A stretch of 64,000 nucleotides of DNA from UBA1275 sp002323515 (GTDB lineage: Bacteria; Bacteroidota; Rhodothermia; Balneolales; Balneolaceae): contig CAXGAH010000002.1 in NCBI GenBank assembly GCA_964007875.1, forward strand, positions 127,442 through 191,441, given 5' to 3'. Position numbers and translations under genes: made by a program. Below the pieces are notes generated by a model. It was not told the DNA's origin, ran no database searches, and was given only the letters and a program-made list of their open reading frames with translations. Positions 9,101-17,820 of this stretch are shown here, piece by piece; positions within the stretch are counted from its first letter, which is position 1, and each line of letters starts with the position of its first letter.

Positions 9101-9561
9101 AGGCAAAGCATAAAGTGGCATTCTTTGTAAAACATCTTTTGAAGGCTGCCACTGGTTCCGAAGAAGGATCCGACTATTTTTATATCGGAAAAAAAAACTC
9201 AGCCTTACATTTAGCACCAATACGCCCTGAGATAGCTCAGCAGCAATTAGAACAGTTGATACATTGGTATGTGAACGCTATGCAGTCTAAAGAGTCCTTG
9301 ATATTTTTCCCTGAAAGTTCACTAAGCTACGTTGAGGCGCTATATAAAAAAGGGGACGAGCTCTATGCACTTGGAAAAGCAATGTCGATTTGGAAACAGA
9401 AAAATAAGTCATACGGGTATCCTGGGGAGGGAGAAGATCTTTGGAACAATATAAGTTGGTTTGATGAAGATCCCTTAGCCACCCAAGCCTTTCAGGATAA
9501 TAGTCATACCTTTTGGGCAAATTGGATGGATATTGCTACTAAAAAAGTGCTGGAGGGTTAA
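6199..9561 (+). CDS. recC: Exodeoxyribonuclease V subunit RecC
   Basis: RecC is the scaffold and Chi-recognition subunit of RecBCD, which processes double-strand breaks. The 1120-residue protein is a helicase-fold relative without working Walker motifs. RecC hallmarks visible include the N-terminal VVPNREFQEWIDREIA block, the GILVPDVEAYSP region near 396-407, and SSYIPNRLLPFSYTAMLGLNEREFPGNPQRPVFDL around 636-670. Length agrees with E. coli RecC (1122). recB follows after 3 bp, and recD overlaps recB, so the three form one operon. The start ATG is preceded by no strong Shine-Dalgarno. Confidence 0.95.
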   Translation: MLKYIESANPYELIDYLIEAYPVSDRPFLAPWIVVPNREFQEWIDREIAKKVGSSPHFNFVFPIEFIWKLYRLIEPDLPKKLPTDLHALSFKIFELLANNEQVKSLFGEFQDHSHRFALAVQLADVFDQYINVRPHMLFEWEDSVSDSDFGIDYVSDATIHSVTQTNFYPNASPNAQIPDISDGKKTQKFIGSPKRLEGYIQFQKKLWQSLNSVFDRGHILKWSRIQIYKNWLKQLINPDIEKKLPADIFFVGERDWNRLLVESVKLISRHTNVHVVNYPELENDISPKTEKDLNRMPSEPKQIGFSFGAEQNFISHLAEKWRENGKFSLYLHALRRNSMASQTANIVPKDHWFKLSKILSIPGSIHACHSIKREVEVLKDDLLHFLNTSEAIDLSEIGILVPDVEAYSPIIKQVFAQEPIIPVYLYDGQERPLQDSFLALLDLAYNDCKMSDLMDVLTDPNIMESYGFDESELGTIRDWIVSDNIHFGLVNSHKYCLSNALTSWWRGYFVEHRSFTHQPEISPSKRVKNSDQLSTLSKLQILYDEMLDLVVSPEAERLNMEWLAILQEHFVRIFKDSAGSNPRGYNWVIHWFEQLSEELTYASTSVSYAVFMGWFRNVLVQKQDHSSSFGTGVLVSSYIPNRLLPFSYTAMLGLNEREFPGNPQRPVFDLIHQQPLEGERQRKKDTSRLFIERLALTKSQYFLSYIGRDAHTNSEKNPSPLITQLRYLHKGVKSTQKGKTISQDSSNKAALTFHEHRLHAFAKPYFSQKEEKNSFNKEHYQQCCSLYGDLESSKHTFFVDTTLVLNGSSSAITATMESESQGQSKIDLDDLIRFYTHPTRFYLETTLHLQDSYAPLVVQDYESYTVEGLDKYEVKLHIWEALEEGVGSKKCYEYLRSIKVVPPHSTYYPVFEELFDQLQQFYSQVKVSIQGLELRSLALSTYTHSLEGQLPILSSGEFKEYRLGRLQAKHKVAFFVKHLLKAATGSEEGSDYFYIGKKNSALHLAPIRPEIAQQQLEQLIHWYVNAMQSKESLIFFPESSLSYVEALYKKGDELYALGKAMSIWKQKNKSYGYPGEGEDLWNNISWFDEDPLATQAFQDNSHTFWANWMDIATKKVLEG

Positions 9562-9564
9562 TAT

Positions 9565-12500
9565 ATGGAGCATTTTGATGTCACTCAGGCGCCATTAGAG
9601 GGCGTTCACTTAGTTGAGGCGAATGCAGGCACAGGCAAAACATTCAATATCAGTTCCTTGATGGTTCGTTTGATTGCAGAGGGTGCACTGGATCTGAAAA
9701 ATATTTTAGTGCTCACCTTTACCGAAGCGGCCACCACAGAGTTAAGGGTTCGTATTCAGCATCGCTGCAGGGAAGTATTGGAGCTTTTTGAAGCAGAAGC
9801 AACTGAAAAAACGGAGGAGGACAACTTTCTAGTTTATTGTAAAACCCGCTATGAACAGGATCCTGAAGCTCAGAAACGTCTGCAAGAAGCAGTGACCACC
9901 TTTGATGAGGCCAACATTTCAACCATTCACGGTTTTTGCCAAGGGCTATTGAGATCATATCCTTTTCAGTTTGATGTGCGCCCCGATTTTGAATTATTAC
10001 CTAATCCATCCCTGTTCATTTTGGAAGTTATTAGAGAATTTTGGAGAGTGTTTTATGCCCAAACTGACCATCGAATGATTCAACGAATGCAGCAAATATT
10101 TTCGGAGTTGGGAAAGGGGATGAACAGTCCTGAAAAAGTGTATGATGTATTGAAAGATGCGTTTCAAAGTGAGCATGAATTGCATCCCTCGCATCCTCTT
10201 TGGATTTCCTACCAAGAGGATTCTAATGGTAATATAAGTTTGCAAAGGTTGGCTGATTTTTTGGAAACAGCAGAGCGTACCAAAAAAGCTAAGGCCGATT
10301 ATATTGAAGCCGATTGGCATAAGGAATTACAGCATATTATAACACAGTATTGGGTCGTTCAAATTCGAGACAACATACGCGCTGAAAAAGAAAGCAAGGG
10401 ATTGTTAGATTATGACGATCTTATCCTTATTGTATCAAAGGGTATCCAAGAAGCGAATGAGGACTTCATTCAATTGGTCCGGTCAGAATATAGAGTAGCG
10501 CTGATTGATGAATTTCAAGATACCAACGAGGATCAATTTGCAATTTTTAAACGGCTGTACACTAATTCAGGAACGTTATATCTAATTGGTGATCCCAAGC
10601 AGGCTATTTATAATTTTAGAGGGGCGGATATCCACACCTATATGGGAGCTCGTGATTGGGTACCGGCAAAAAATCGATATAAGTTATCCTATAATTATAG
10701 GTCCAATCCCGAACTACTTAGCTTTACGAATGATTTGTTTTCACGTGCTCAGGATAACGACCCTTTTATCATAAAGATAGATTACCAAGATAGTCTGCAT
10801 CCTTCTCAAAAAAGTAACAGTAGGGACAGCATTAATCAGAATCAGGCTAGTTCGGAATTGCATTATTCAAATCATATCTGGATTCAAAAGAACCAAGATT
10901 TCTACCGAATTCATCCCATTCAAATGGTAGGGATCGAAGGAGATGGGGTCGAAGAAACTAATGAGGCCATAAAACAAGATGTGGTTCGAAGGATTAAAGA
11001 ATTACTCGATAGCCAATTGATTCGTACCTCGACCTCCTCTGAGCAATGGGATGTCAAGCCATTCAAAGCATCCGACATAGCTATTTTGGTGCACAAAAAT
11101 AGGGATGCTCATGATATTCAGAAGCAACTTAAATTGCAGGGTATTGAAGCCATTATAAATAGTCAGCAATCCATTTTCACTACCGAAGAAGCTCAATACA
11201 TCCTCCAGTGGTTACAAGTTATTCAAGACCCTAGTAAGGAGCGGCTAATCAATACGATTTTAGCACACCGTTTATCGGTTCTGAATGCAATGGAACTGCA
11301 GAAATTACAAACTAACGATACGCGATGGGCAAGGATTATGGAACAGATCCAACAGGCTCATACATCACTCAGTAAGCAAAAAATACATAGCCTACTTCAA
11401 ACGCTTCTTCAGAGCTTGGGTATTTGGTCGGCTTGGACCCAATTAGATGATTTCGAGCGTGTTATTACAAACATAGAGCACTTATTTGAGATTATAAACA
11501 CATTGCAGCAGGCCAGCTGGATGGGTGTTTCTTCATTGATCAATTATCTACACGCTCAATCTACTGAAGAAGAGGACGAGCTGGTTCTTGATGAGGATGT
11601 TATCCGGTTGAATACCGATGAGGATATGGTTCATATAATTACCGCTCATCGTAGTAAAGGCCTTCAGTATCCGGTTGTTTTTTGCCCATATTCCTCGTCT
11701 GGACGAGGTTTTGAGCTAACCAATAAAATTACCAAGTACCGCAAGGATAATAAGCAAATGATCGATCTTAGGATGGCATCCAGGTCGAAAGAGATTCACT
11801 TAGAGTCCGCTATTCCTATGGTTACGGAGGAAATAGCCAGTAATATTCGGCTTTGTTATGTTTCTATAACCAGAGCCGAATCCGTATGTTTTTTATACAC
11901 TTACACCGGTGCTCGTGGTTGGAATTCAGGCTTATTAGCCTCTCAAATGGATAAAACAGAACTCATTGAATCTATTGATGAAAAACTTATAAAGCCTAGA
12001 ACGAAAAATTTACCTGCCGATGGGCTTGCTAAACAAGAGATGAGTCGATTGATGGAGAGGTTTGCTGCAAATAATGCGCATTATAATGAGCCAGTGGACC
12101 AATCGGCACGTTGGTATAATCGGCTATTGCAGGAATCTCAAGATTTAGTACAAACCACAGTCGTTCAATCAACTCAAGAGCTTAATTATGCCTCCTTTGA
12201 ACGAGATGAAATAGTTAATAACTATGAACAAGTACATTCCTACAGTTCAATTAAGCGGTTAAAGGAGCGTTTTAGTGAGGGCGCAAATGCCTTTACTGCT
12301 AACTCCTTAGATGCGGCCAAAGACTATCAGGATTTCAATGGTTTAGCAGATGATTTAGCTGAAAACGCATCGTTTGATCAGGCAGCGCTTGATCAGGAGA
12401 TAAAGCAAACCACAAAAATCCCAGGGGGGACAGAATTAGGTGGTTTTTATCATAAAATGATGGAGGATTTGCTAGAAAAGTGGTGCTTGAATGAGTTCGA

Positions 12501-13194
12501 TTATAAAGAATGGGTTATGTTAGGAGCCAAAAGTTTTGGACTAAATCTCCATCAGCAACGACAGTTTTTTTGGTGGGTAGATAGGATGATGAGGGTTCCC
12601 TTAGTCAATGGTTTATCACTTTCAGCACTTAAAAAAGATCAATTAATAATTGAGAAACCATTTTTCTTGTCCGTTAAGCCTTATCAGGTTGATGCATTGT
12701 ACAACCTAATTCGGTCCAAAGAAGGATTTAAAATGCCACCATTGCATTCAGATCAAAGTCAACTTAATGATCTATACCAAGATAATGATCTACTCCAAGG
12801 TTTATTGACGGATGGAACGCCTTCGTTTGATTCCATACCAGCAGGCTTCTTAAAAGGCTTCATCGATCTTAGCTTTGAATATGAGGATAAGTATTACATC
12901 TTGGATTATAAGACTAATATTTTGCAAGGAAACAATGCCTATTGCTCTGACTCGTTGAATAATCAGATGATTAAACTGTCCTATGATATTCAAGGTCACT
13001 TGTACAGTTTGGCCATGCATAAATTCTTAGCTACCTGTAAGTATAATTACTCCTATCAAAAACATTTTGGTGGATATTTTTATGTGTTTGTACGAGGACT
13101 CTCTACCGATAATCAGACGAATGGGGTACATTTTTATCGCCCTTCAGAACAACGAATGAAGACTATGGAGGTGATAGTAAATGGTAAGCAATAA
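9565..13194 (+). CDS. recB: Exodeoxyribonuclease V subunit RecB (helicase-nuclease)
   Basis: RecB is the 3'-5' motor and the only nuclease of RecBCD. In the 1209 residues are the UvrD-type helicase motifs: Walker A EANAGTGKT (18-26), VLTFTEAATTELR, IDEFQDTNEDQ (314-322), IGDPKQAIYNFRGAD, ITAHRSKGLQYPVVF and LCYVSITRAES. The C-terminal nuclease domain is intact: H963 in GGFYHKMMED, D1101 in GFIDLSF, and D1114/K1116 in the DYK motif. Length is close to E. coli RecB (1180). The gene begins 3 bp after recC and overlaps recD by 14 bp, consistent with translational coupling. Confidence 0.97.
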   Translation: MEHFDVTQAPLEGVHLVEANAGTGKTFNISSLMVRLIAEGALDLKNILVLTFTEAATTELRVRIQHRCREVLELFEAEATEKTEEDNFLVYCKTRYEQDPEAQKRLQEAVTTFDEANISTIHGFCQGLLRSYPFQFDVRPDFELLPNPSLFILEVIREFWRVFYAQTDHRMIQRMQQIFSELGKGMNSPEKVYDVLKDAFQSEHELHPSHPLWISYQEDSNGNISLQRLADFLETAERTKKAKADYIEADWHKELQHIITQYWVVQIRDNIRAEKESKGLLDYDDLILIVSKGIQEANEDFIQLVRSEYRVALIDEFQDTNEDQFAIFKRLYTNSGTLYLIGDPKQAIYNFRGADIHTYMGARDWVPAKNRYKLSYNYRSNPELLSFTNDLFSRAQDNDPFIIKIDYQDSLHPSQKSNSRDSINQNQASSELHYSNHIWIQKNQDFYRIHPIQMVGIEGDGVEETNEAIKQDVVRRIKELLDSQLIRTSTSSEQWDVKPFKASDIAILVHKNRDAHDIQKQLKLQGIEAIINSQQSIFTTEEAQYILQWLQVIQDPSKERLINTILAHRLSVLNAMELQKLQTNDTRWARIMEQIQQAHTSLSKQKIHSLLQTLLQSLGIWSAWTQLDDFERVITNIEHLFEIINTLQQASWMGVSSLINYLHAQSTEEEDELVLDEDVIRLNTDEDMVHIITAHRSKGLQYPVVFCPYSSSGRGFELTNKITKYRKDNKQMIDLRMASRSKEIHLESAIPMVTEEIASNIRLCYVSITRAESVCFLYTYTGARGWNSGLLASQMDKTELIESIDEKLIKPRTKNLPADGLAKQEMSRLMERFAANNAHYNEPVDQSARWYNRLLQESQDLVQTTVVQSTQELNYASFERDEIVNNYEQVHSYSSIKRLKERFSEGANAFTANSLDAAKDYQDFNGLADDLAENASFDQAALDQEIKQTTKIPGGTELGGFYHKMMEDLLEKWCLNEFDYKEWVMLGAKSFGLNLHQQRQFFWWVDRMMRVPLVNGLSLSALKKDQLIIEKPFFLSVKPYQVDALYNLIRSKEGFKMPPLHSDQSQLNDLYQDNDLLQGLLTDGTPSFDSIPAGFLKGFIDLSFEYEDKYYILDYKTNILQGNNAYCSDSLNNQMIKLSYDIQGHLYSLAMHKFLATCKYNYSYQKHFGGYFYVFVRGLSTDNQTNGVHFYRPSEQRMKTMEVIVNGKQ

Positions 13195-15055
13195 GGGAGA
13201 TATCATCACGGATTGGTTAGTTCAAAATAAGCAAGTTTTTAGTGATCCTGCCGATTTTTTGGCCTTCAATTCCTATCTCATTTCTGAATTTGGTGTGGCG
13301 CAGGCTACCGAAGAAAAGACTCTCATTAAACGGTATGCATTGCTGCGGTGGTTAGAGTTTCATAAACAGGGTTTTGTGTGCATTGAAATGGAGGACATAC
13401 TTGATCCTGGTGCGAAGATGAGGGCATTATACTATCAAATTGGCTGTCCAACATGGGACAAAGAAGCCTTGATTCAAGTGTTGAGTGATTTATCGTTTAC
13501 ATCCGGTTTTGAGTCATTTGAATTAGATGATGGGCGATTATATATGAAACGTCATCTTAGCTTTGAAAATGAAATTGTCAATTGGCTAAAAAATGTAGAC
13601 TATTCTTTGGATTCATTTTTACAAAATCGGAGTATTTCTGAACTGACATGGAACGAGTATATAGATTGGATAGCTCAAGAATTTTCAGATTTAGATATGT
13701 TTAAAAAGCGAGTACTTGCTCATTTGTTCAGCATGCAATTTCTTATTGTAACTGGTGGACCTGGAACGGGTAAAACCTTTACCCTTGAACGGATAATGAA
13801 AGCCTATCAACACTGGCATCCAGAGCTCAAAATTCAACTTGCAGCCCCCACAGGAAAAGCAGCTAAGCGAATGAATGAGTCCATTAATTCAAGCTTATTA
13901 GATATATACGGAGAAGCAAGAACGATTCATCGAATGCTTGGAGCAAGGCACGATGGTAGGTTCTCTAAAGGTGTAAAAAACCGGTTGATTTCCGATGTCG
14001 TCATTATCGATGAAGCCTCAATGATCGACATCAATTTATTTATTCAGATTGTACGAGCACTAAAAGATGGCGCACAGTTAATTTTAGTAGGGGACCGCTT
14101 TCAACTTGATTCGGTGGAGGCTGGTAATATTTTGGGCGATTTGTGTACACATCAACCAGAGGAAAATAAAATTAGCTATGGCGTATTTGAATTGGAGACC
14201 AACTACCGGCAAAAATTTAATAGTACCATACCTGCATTGAGCGAAGCAACAAAAAGTGGTGATTGGGAGACCTGCCGAAGTTTATTATTGAGTGATGAGC
14301 TTGTGGATGTAGAATGGTGGGGCTTCAATTCAGATGAGAGAAACGAAAGGGAGGCTATAAAGAAACGCGTGATTGAGTTTGGAAAACATGGGTTTACGGC
14401 TGTCAAGCAGCAGCTAGGTGCTTTGAGTGAGGATGAGGGTAAGGAAATGGAAGTGGAAGTGGAAGTGGAGGCCTTAGATAGTTATAGCTTGTTGGGCGCC
14501 GTTCGTCGAGGATGGTTGGGTATTGAGACGATCAATGCACTGGTCGATACACAAGTGAGGAGCAAGATTTTAGGTGCTTCTAAGAATTCTGATAATGTAA
14601 ATGGACCTTGGTATTTAGGTAGGCCCATCATGATTCGAGAAAATGATGCCGTCAAAGAACTGTTTAATGGAGATATTGGTATTTGTTCGTCTTTAGATCC
14701 TGTGTGTATTCGTTTTGATACAGTCCAGGCGGGGCAAAAAAAATCAGTAGATGGATTAAACAATGGTGTAGAAGCAGGCGATACGCTAGGAGGGAAAGAA
14801 TTTCCTGCCAGTAGTTTGCCTTCCTATGAATTAGGCTATGCACTTACTATCCATAAATCACAGGGGTCGGAGTATGACCATGTCTGTGTGATTTTATCAT
14901 CGGTCGATAGCCTGCTCCATACTCGAGAGTTGCTCTACACAGCTGTTACTCGTGCCCGAAAGAAAGTCACGATTGTGGCTACAGAAGAACAATTAAAAAA
15001 GGCCTTATCTACAACAAAAATGCGCAGAAGCGGCCTTCAAAGTAAATTGCAATAG
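13181..15055 (+). CDS. recD: Exodeoxyribonuclease V subunit RecD
   Basis: RecD is the 5'-3' SF1B motor of RecBCD. The 624-residue protein has Walker A GGPGTGKT (192-199), a Walker B-type DVVIIDEASMID, GDRFQLDSVEAG, and the C-terminal YALTIHKSQGSEYDHV and LLYTAVTRARKKV motifs. Length fits E. coli RecD (608). It starts inside the end of recB. A run of EVEVEVE around residues 425-431 is encoded by an in-frame GGAAGT-type hexamer repeat, which looks like a young expansion in a surface loop. Confidence 0.96.
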   Translation: MVSNKGDIITDWLVQNKQVFSDPADFLAFNSYLISEFGVAQATEEKTLIKRYALLRWLEFHKQGFVCIEMEDILDPGAKMRALYYQIGCPTWDKEALIQVLSDLSFTSGFESFELDDGRLYMKRHLSFENEIVNWLKNVDYSLDSFLQNRSISELTWNEYIDWIAQEFSDLDMFKKRVLAHLFSMQFLIVTGGPGTGKTFTLERIMKAYQHWHPELKIQLAAPTGKAAKRMNESINSSLLDIYGEARTIHRMLGARHDGRFSKGVKNRLISDVVIIDEASMIDINLFIQIVRALKDGAQLILVGDRFQLDSVEAGNILGDLCTHQPEENKISYGVFELETNYRQKFNSTIPALSEATKSGDWETCRSLLLSDELVDVEWWGFNSDERNEREAIKKRVIEFGKHGFTAVKQQLGALSEDEGKEMEVEVEVEALDSYSLLGAVRRGWLGIETINALVDTQVRSKILGASKNSDNVNGPWYLGRPIMIRENDAVKELFNGDIGICSSLDPVCIRFDTVQAGQKKSVDGLNNGVEAGDTLGGKEFPASSLPSYELGYALTIHKSQGSEYDHVCVILSSVDSLLHTRELLYTAVTRARKKVTIVATEEQLKKALSTTKMRRSGLQSKLQ

Positions 15056-15073
15056 CTGCCCCAAAAGCGGCAG
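15056..15073. terminator. Weak hairpin between convergent recD and an FKBP gene
   Basis: CTGCC and GGCAG form a 5-bp GC-rich stem with an 8-base loop in the 30-bp gap between the convergent genes. It could end transcription from both sides, but there is no clean T-run on either strand, so the call is tentative. Confidence 0.25.
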
Positions 15074-15085
15074 GGGGTGTGGCTT

Positions 15086-15805
15086 TTATTTAACTTCCTC
15101 TAATGCTATTTTGAAAATAAGCATGTCGTTAGGTTGTATAGCACCACCTGGGCGTGGGTTTTCACCGTAGGCTAGTTCAGATGGAATGTAAAACATGTAC
15201 ACTGCGCCTTCTTTCATTAACTGAAGCCCTTCTGTCCAGCCAGGAATAACTCCTCCAAGAACAAATTCAGTGGGTTCTCCTGGATTGCCTAATTCATCAT
15301 AGGTTCCATCAAATCGTGTGCCATCGATTAAGGTACCTTCGTATTGAACCACAACCGTATTTTCTGGTGTAGGAGAAGCACCGGTACCTTCTTCAATGAC
15401 TTTGTATTGTAAACCCGATTCGGTCTCCATTACACCATCTTTCATTCGGTTTTCAGCAAGGAAACTCTCTTGTTCTTCCATGTTTGCGACTTTCATTTGG
15501 TCCATTAGATACTGTCCAAAACGCCCAAATAATTCTTGTACATTCACCGTTGACATTTCATTTTCAGTACTTTTTTGACCAGCTTGAAATCCAGCAATAA
15601 AATTATCTAGGTCAGCATTTTCGAATCCTTGTGCAGTTAATTGACTCCCGTTTTGATACCCAATGGCATAGCTCACACTATCGACTAAGGTATTCATGGA
15701 AGCTTTTACTGGGTAGGTAGCTGTTTGGTTATTGCAGGATATTGAGACTAAACCAAAGACTAAAAAGATACCTAGGGTAGATTTAAGGTATTTGAATGAT
15801 AGCAT
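15086..15805 (-). CDS. FKBP-type peptidyl-prolyl isomerase lipoprotein (FkpA/Mip-like)
   Basis: This 239-residue envelope protein should catalyse prolyl isomerisation during folding outside the cytoplasm. A lipoprotein signal peptide ends at ..VSISC (Cys24). An alpha-helical FKBP-N dimerisation region (about 39-120, with SYAIGYQNGSQL) leads into a C-terminal FKBP domain (about 125-238) bearing VVQYEGTLIDGTRFDGTY, GVIPGWTEGLQLMKEGAVY and IPSELAYGE. The order matches FkpA and Mip. It converges with recD. Confidence 0.9.
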   Translation of the reverse strand: MLSFKYLKSTLGIFLVFGLVSISCNNQTATYPVKASMNTLVDSVSYAIGYQNGSQLTAQGFENADLDNFIAGFQAGQKSTENEMSTVNVQELFGRFGQYLMDQMKVANMEEQESFLAENRMKDGVMETESGLQYKVIEEGTGASPTPENTVVVQYEGTLIDGTRFDGTYDELGNPGEPTEFVLGGVIPGWTEGLQLMKEGAVYMFYIPSELAYGENPRPGGAIQPNDMLIFKIALEEVK

Positions 15806-15935
15806 AAAAGTGATATATGTGTTTAATAGTTAATTATAATTTCTTAATCATACAAGATAGAATAATTCATGCACTAAAACACTTTTCACATATTGTGTGT
15901 ATATTATGTAAAAATAAGATTACTAAAGAGAACCA

Positions 15936-17753
15936 TTGCATTTTAAAGAACTTAATCTACACGAATTACTACAGGCAGGACTTGACGATGTTGGATTCCA
16001 AGAGCCAACACCCATTCAAGAACAATGTATCCCACTCTTATTACAGGGACATGACGTACTAGGTGCCGCACAAACAGGAACAGGGAAAACAGGAGCTTTT
16101 GTAATACCTGTCTTAGAACTCATGCTCAAAGAGAAAAAAGAGCATATTAGAACGCTAATTTTATCACCTACTCGAGAGTTAGCCCAACAAATTGATGAAC
16201 AAATATTTGCACTAGGGTATCATACAGGTATAACTTCTGCAACGATTATTGGGGGAGAGGATTTCGGTAAACAGGCAGAAGCCATTCGTGCTGGGGTAGA
16301 TATATTAGTGGCAACACCTGGGCGTTTGATTGATCAAATGAAGGTGTTGAATATTGATTTTTCTGGCATTGAATTTCTGATACTTGATGAGGCTGACCGA
16401 ATGCTGGATATGGGATTTTTACCTGATGTCCAACACATCATTGACAAGTTGCCAAAAACTAGGCAAAATCTATTATTTTCAGCCACGATGCCTAAAGACA
16501 TTCATAAACTTGCTTCCAAGATTATGAAGGATCCAAAAAAAGTGGAAATTGAGGTATCCACCACTTCCAACTCTGTTGAGCAAAAAGCCTATTTACTAGA
16601 TGGACGTGAAAAATTACGTTTTATTCAGCGTTACTTTGGTCATCATGAATGGAACTCATGTATCATCTTTACAGCAACCAAAAAAGGTGCTGATCAATTA
16701 GTTAACGCGCTCAAAAAAATTGATGTTGAAGCTGTCGGTATTCACGGAGACAGAGATCAAACCGAGCGGAATAATGCGCTTCAGGCTTTTAAAAATGGAA
16801 AAGTATCTGTAATTGTAGCTACAGATGTGCTTGCACGAGGTATTGATATTAGTGATGTGTCAATGATTATCAATTACGATGTGCCAAGAGCGGTAGAGGA
16901 TTATATCCATCGTATAGGAAGAACGGGTAGGTACGATAAAAAAGGTACAGCAGTTACACTGGTAAATCGTCAAGATCAAAAGTATTTCGAAGCCATAGAG
17001 AAGAAGGTAGGGAATGCACTTCACATAGTGGAAGTAAGTAAAGGTAACTTAGATGCTATGTTCGAGGAGATACAACTAGATAAATCTAATAAAGAGTCCT
17101 CAAAGGAAAGCTCTGGAAAATCTACCTCACCATCGGAAAAAAACAGTGTAACAGTAGTTACAGCAAAATCCAAAAAAGAAGCAAAAGAGCAGGTTCCAGA
17201 ATCGAATGAAAAACCCCTTAATGTATCTGATGAAGATGAAACAGCAGCAGTGCGTGAGCCAATTGAAGCTGATTTCAATAAAGCAAAACACGTTCAATTT
17301 AATCGCAATAAAGACGGTAAAATAGTCATTTATCTTGTAGTTGACGGTGAGAACGTTGTGCCTGAAGCCAAAGATGAATCTAACGATCAAGATACCACGA
17401 AAAAAGACCGTTCAAAGGGTGAACATAAAATAGATTCTACTACGAATAATAAAAAAGTTAGCAAACGGAAAGCATCGGATAAAAAAATAGTTACTGTAAA
17501 ACTGAAAAACGATAAAAAGTCTAAGAAAGAAAGCGGTAAAGAGATTGCTAGAGGTTTGAAAAAAACCAATAAATCCTCTAAAAATGATACTAAGAAATCT
17601 TTACCACGTTCTTCATCTAAGTCAAAAAAGAAGCCTTCAGTTGAGGTGAAAACCCTTAATCAAGCCGCAAAAAGAGCTAAGAAAGCACCAAAGCCAGCTA
17701 AGGGAGTTTGGGGCATAATCAAAAGCATGTTACCAAGATTTAACAAGGAATAA
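15936..17753 (+). CDS. DEAD-box ATP-dependent RNA helicase with long basic tail
   Basis: The enzyme unwinds RNA, probably in ribosome assembly or cold adaptation. The core (about 1-370) has the Q motif EPTPIQEQ, Walker A AQTGTGKT (45-52), PTRELAQQ, LILDEADRMLDMGF, SATMP, VATDVLARGIDI and HRIGRTGR. A tail of about 235 residues is rich in Lys, Ser and Glu and looks disordered, apart from a short hydrophobic strand pair near 450-475 (VQFNRNKDGKIVIYLVVDGE). The start is TTG: an in-frame TAA lies 12 bases upstream, and MHFKELNLHELL matches the usual family N-terminus. The sequence AAAGAG lies just upstream. RhlE/CsdA-like, exact orthology uncertain. Confidence 0.92.
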   Translation: MHFKELNLHELLQAGLDDVGFQEPTPIQEQCIPLLLQGHDVLGAAQTGTGKTGAFVIPVLELMLKEKKEHIRTLILSPTRELAQQIDEQIFALGYHTGITSATIIGGEDFGKQAEAIRAGVDILVATPGRLIDQMKVLNIDFSGIEFLILDEADRMLDMGFLPDVQHIIDKLPKTRQNLLFSATMPKDIHKLASKIMKDPKKVEIEVSTTSNSVEQKAYLLDGREKLRFIQRYFGHHEWNSCIIFTATKKGADQLVNALKKIDVEAVGIHGDRDQTERNNALQAFKNGKVSVIVATDVLARGIDISDVSMIINYDVPRAVEDYIHRIGRTGRYDKKGTAVTLVNRQDQKYFEAIEKKVGNALHIVEVSKGNLDAMFEEIQLDKSNKESSKESSGKSTSPSEKNSVTVVTAKSKKEAKEQVPESNEKPLNVSDEDETAAVREPIEADFNKAKHVQFNRNKDGKIVIYLVVDGENVVPEAKDESNDQDTTKKDRSKGEHKIDSTTNNKKVSKRKASDKKIVTVKLKNDKKSKKESGKEIARGLKKTNKSSKNDTKKSLPRSSSKSKKKPSVEVKTLNQAAKRAKKAPKPAKGVWGIIKSMLPRFNKE

Positions 17754-17820
17754 TTAGTGTTTTTCTGATTGATATGCGATTTTAAAGCATAAAATAATAA
17801 ACACGATCCACCTTTTTATC

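Noticed and set aside
15817..16062. An 81-codon plus-strand frame overlapping the start of the DEAD-box helicase.
   Set aside because: It overlaps the conserved helicase N-terminus in another frame and its product has no sensible composition.
17760..17812. Nested inverted repeats after the helicase gene (GTGTTT/AAACAC around TATGC/GCATA) as a terminator.
   Set aside because: The stems are short and AT-rich, and no T-run follows; not distinguishable from background.
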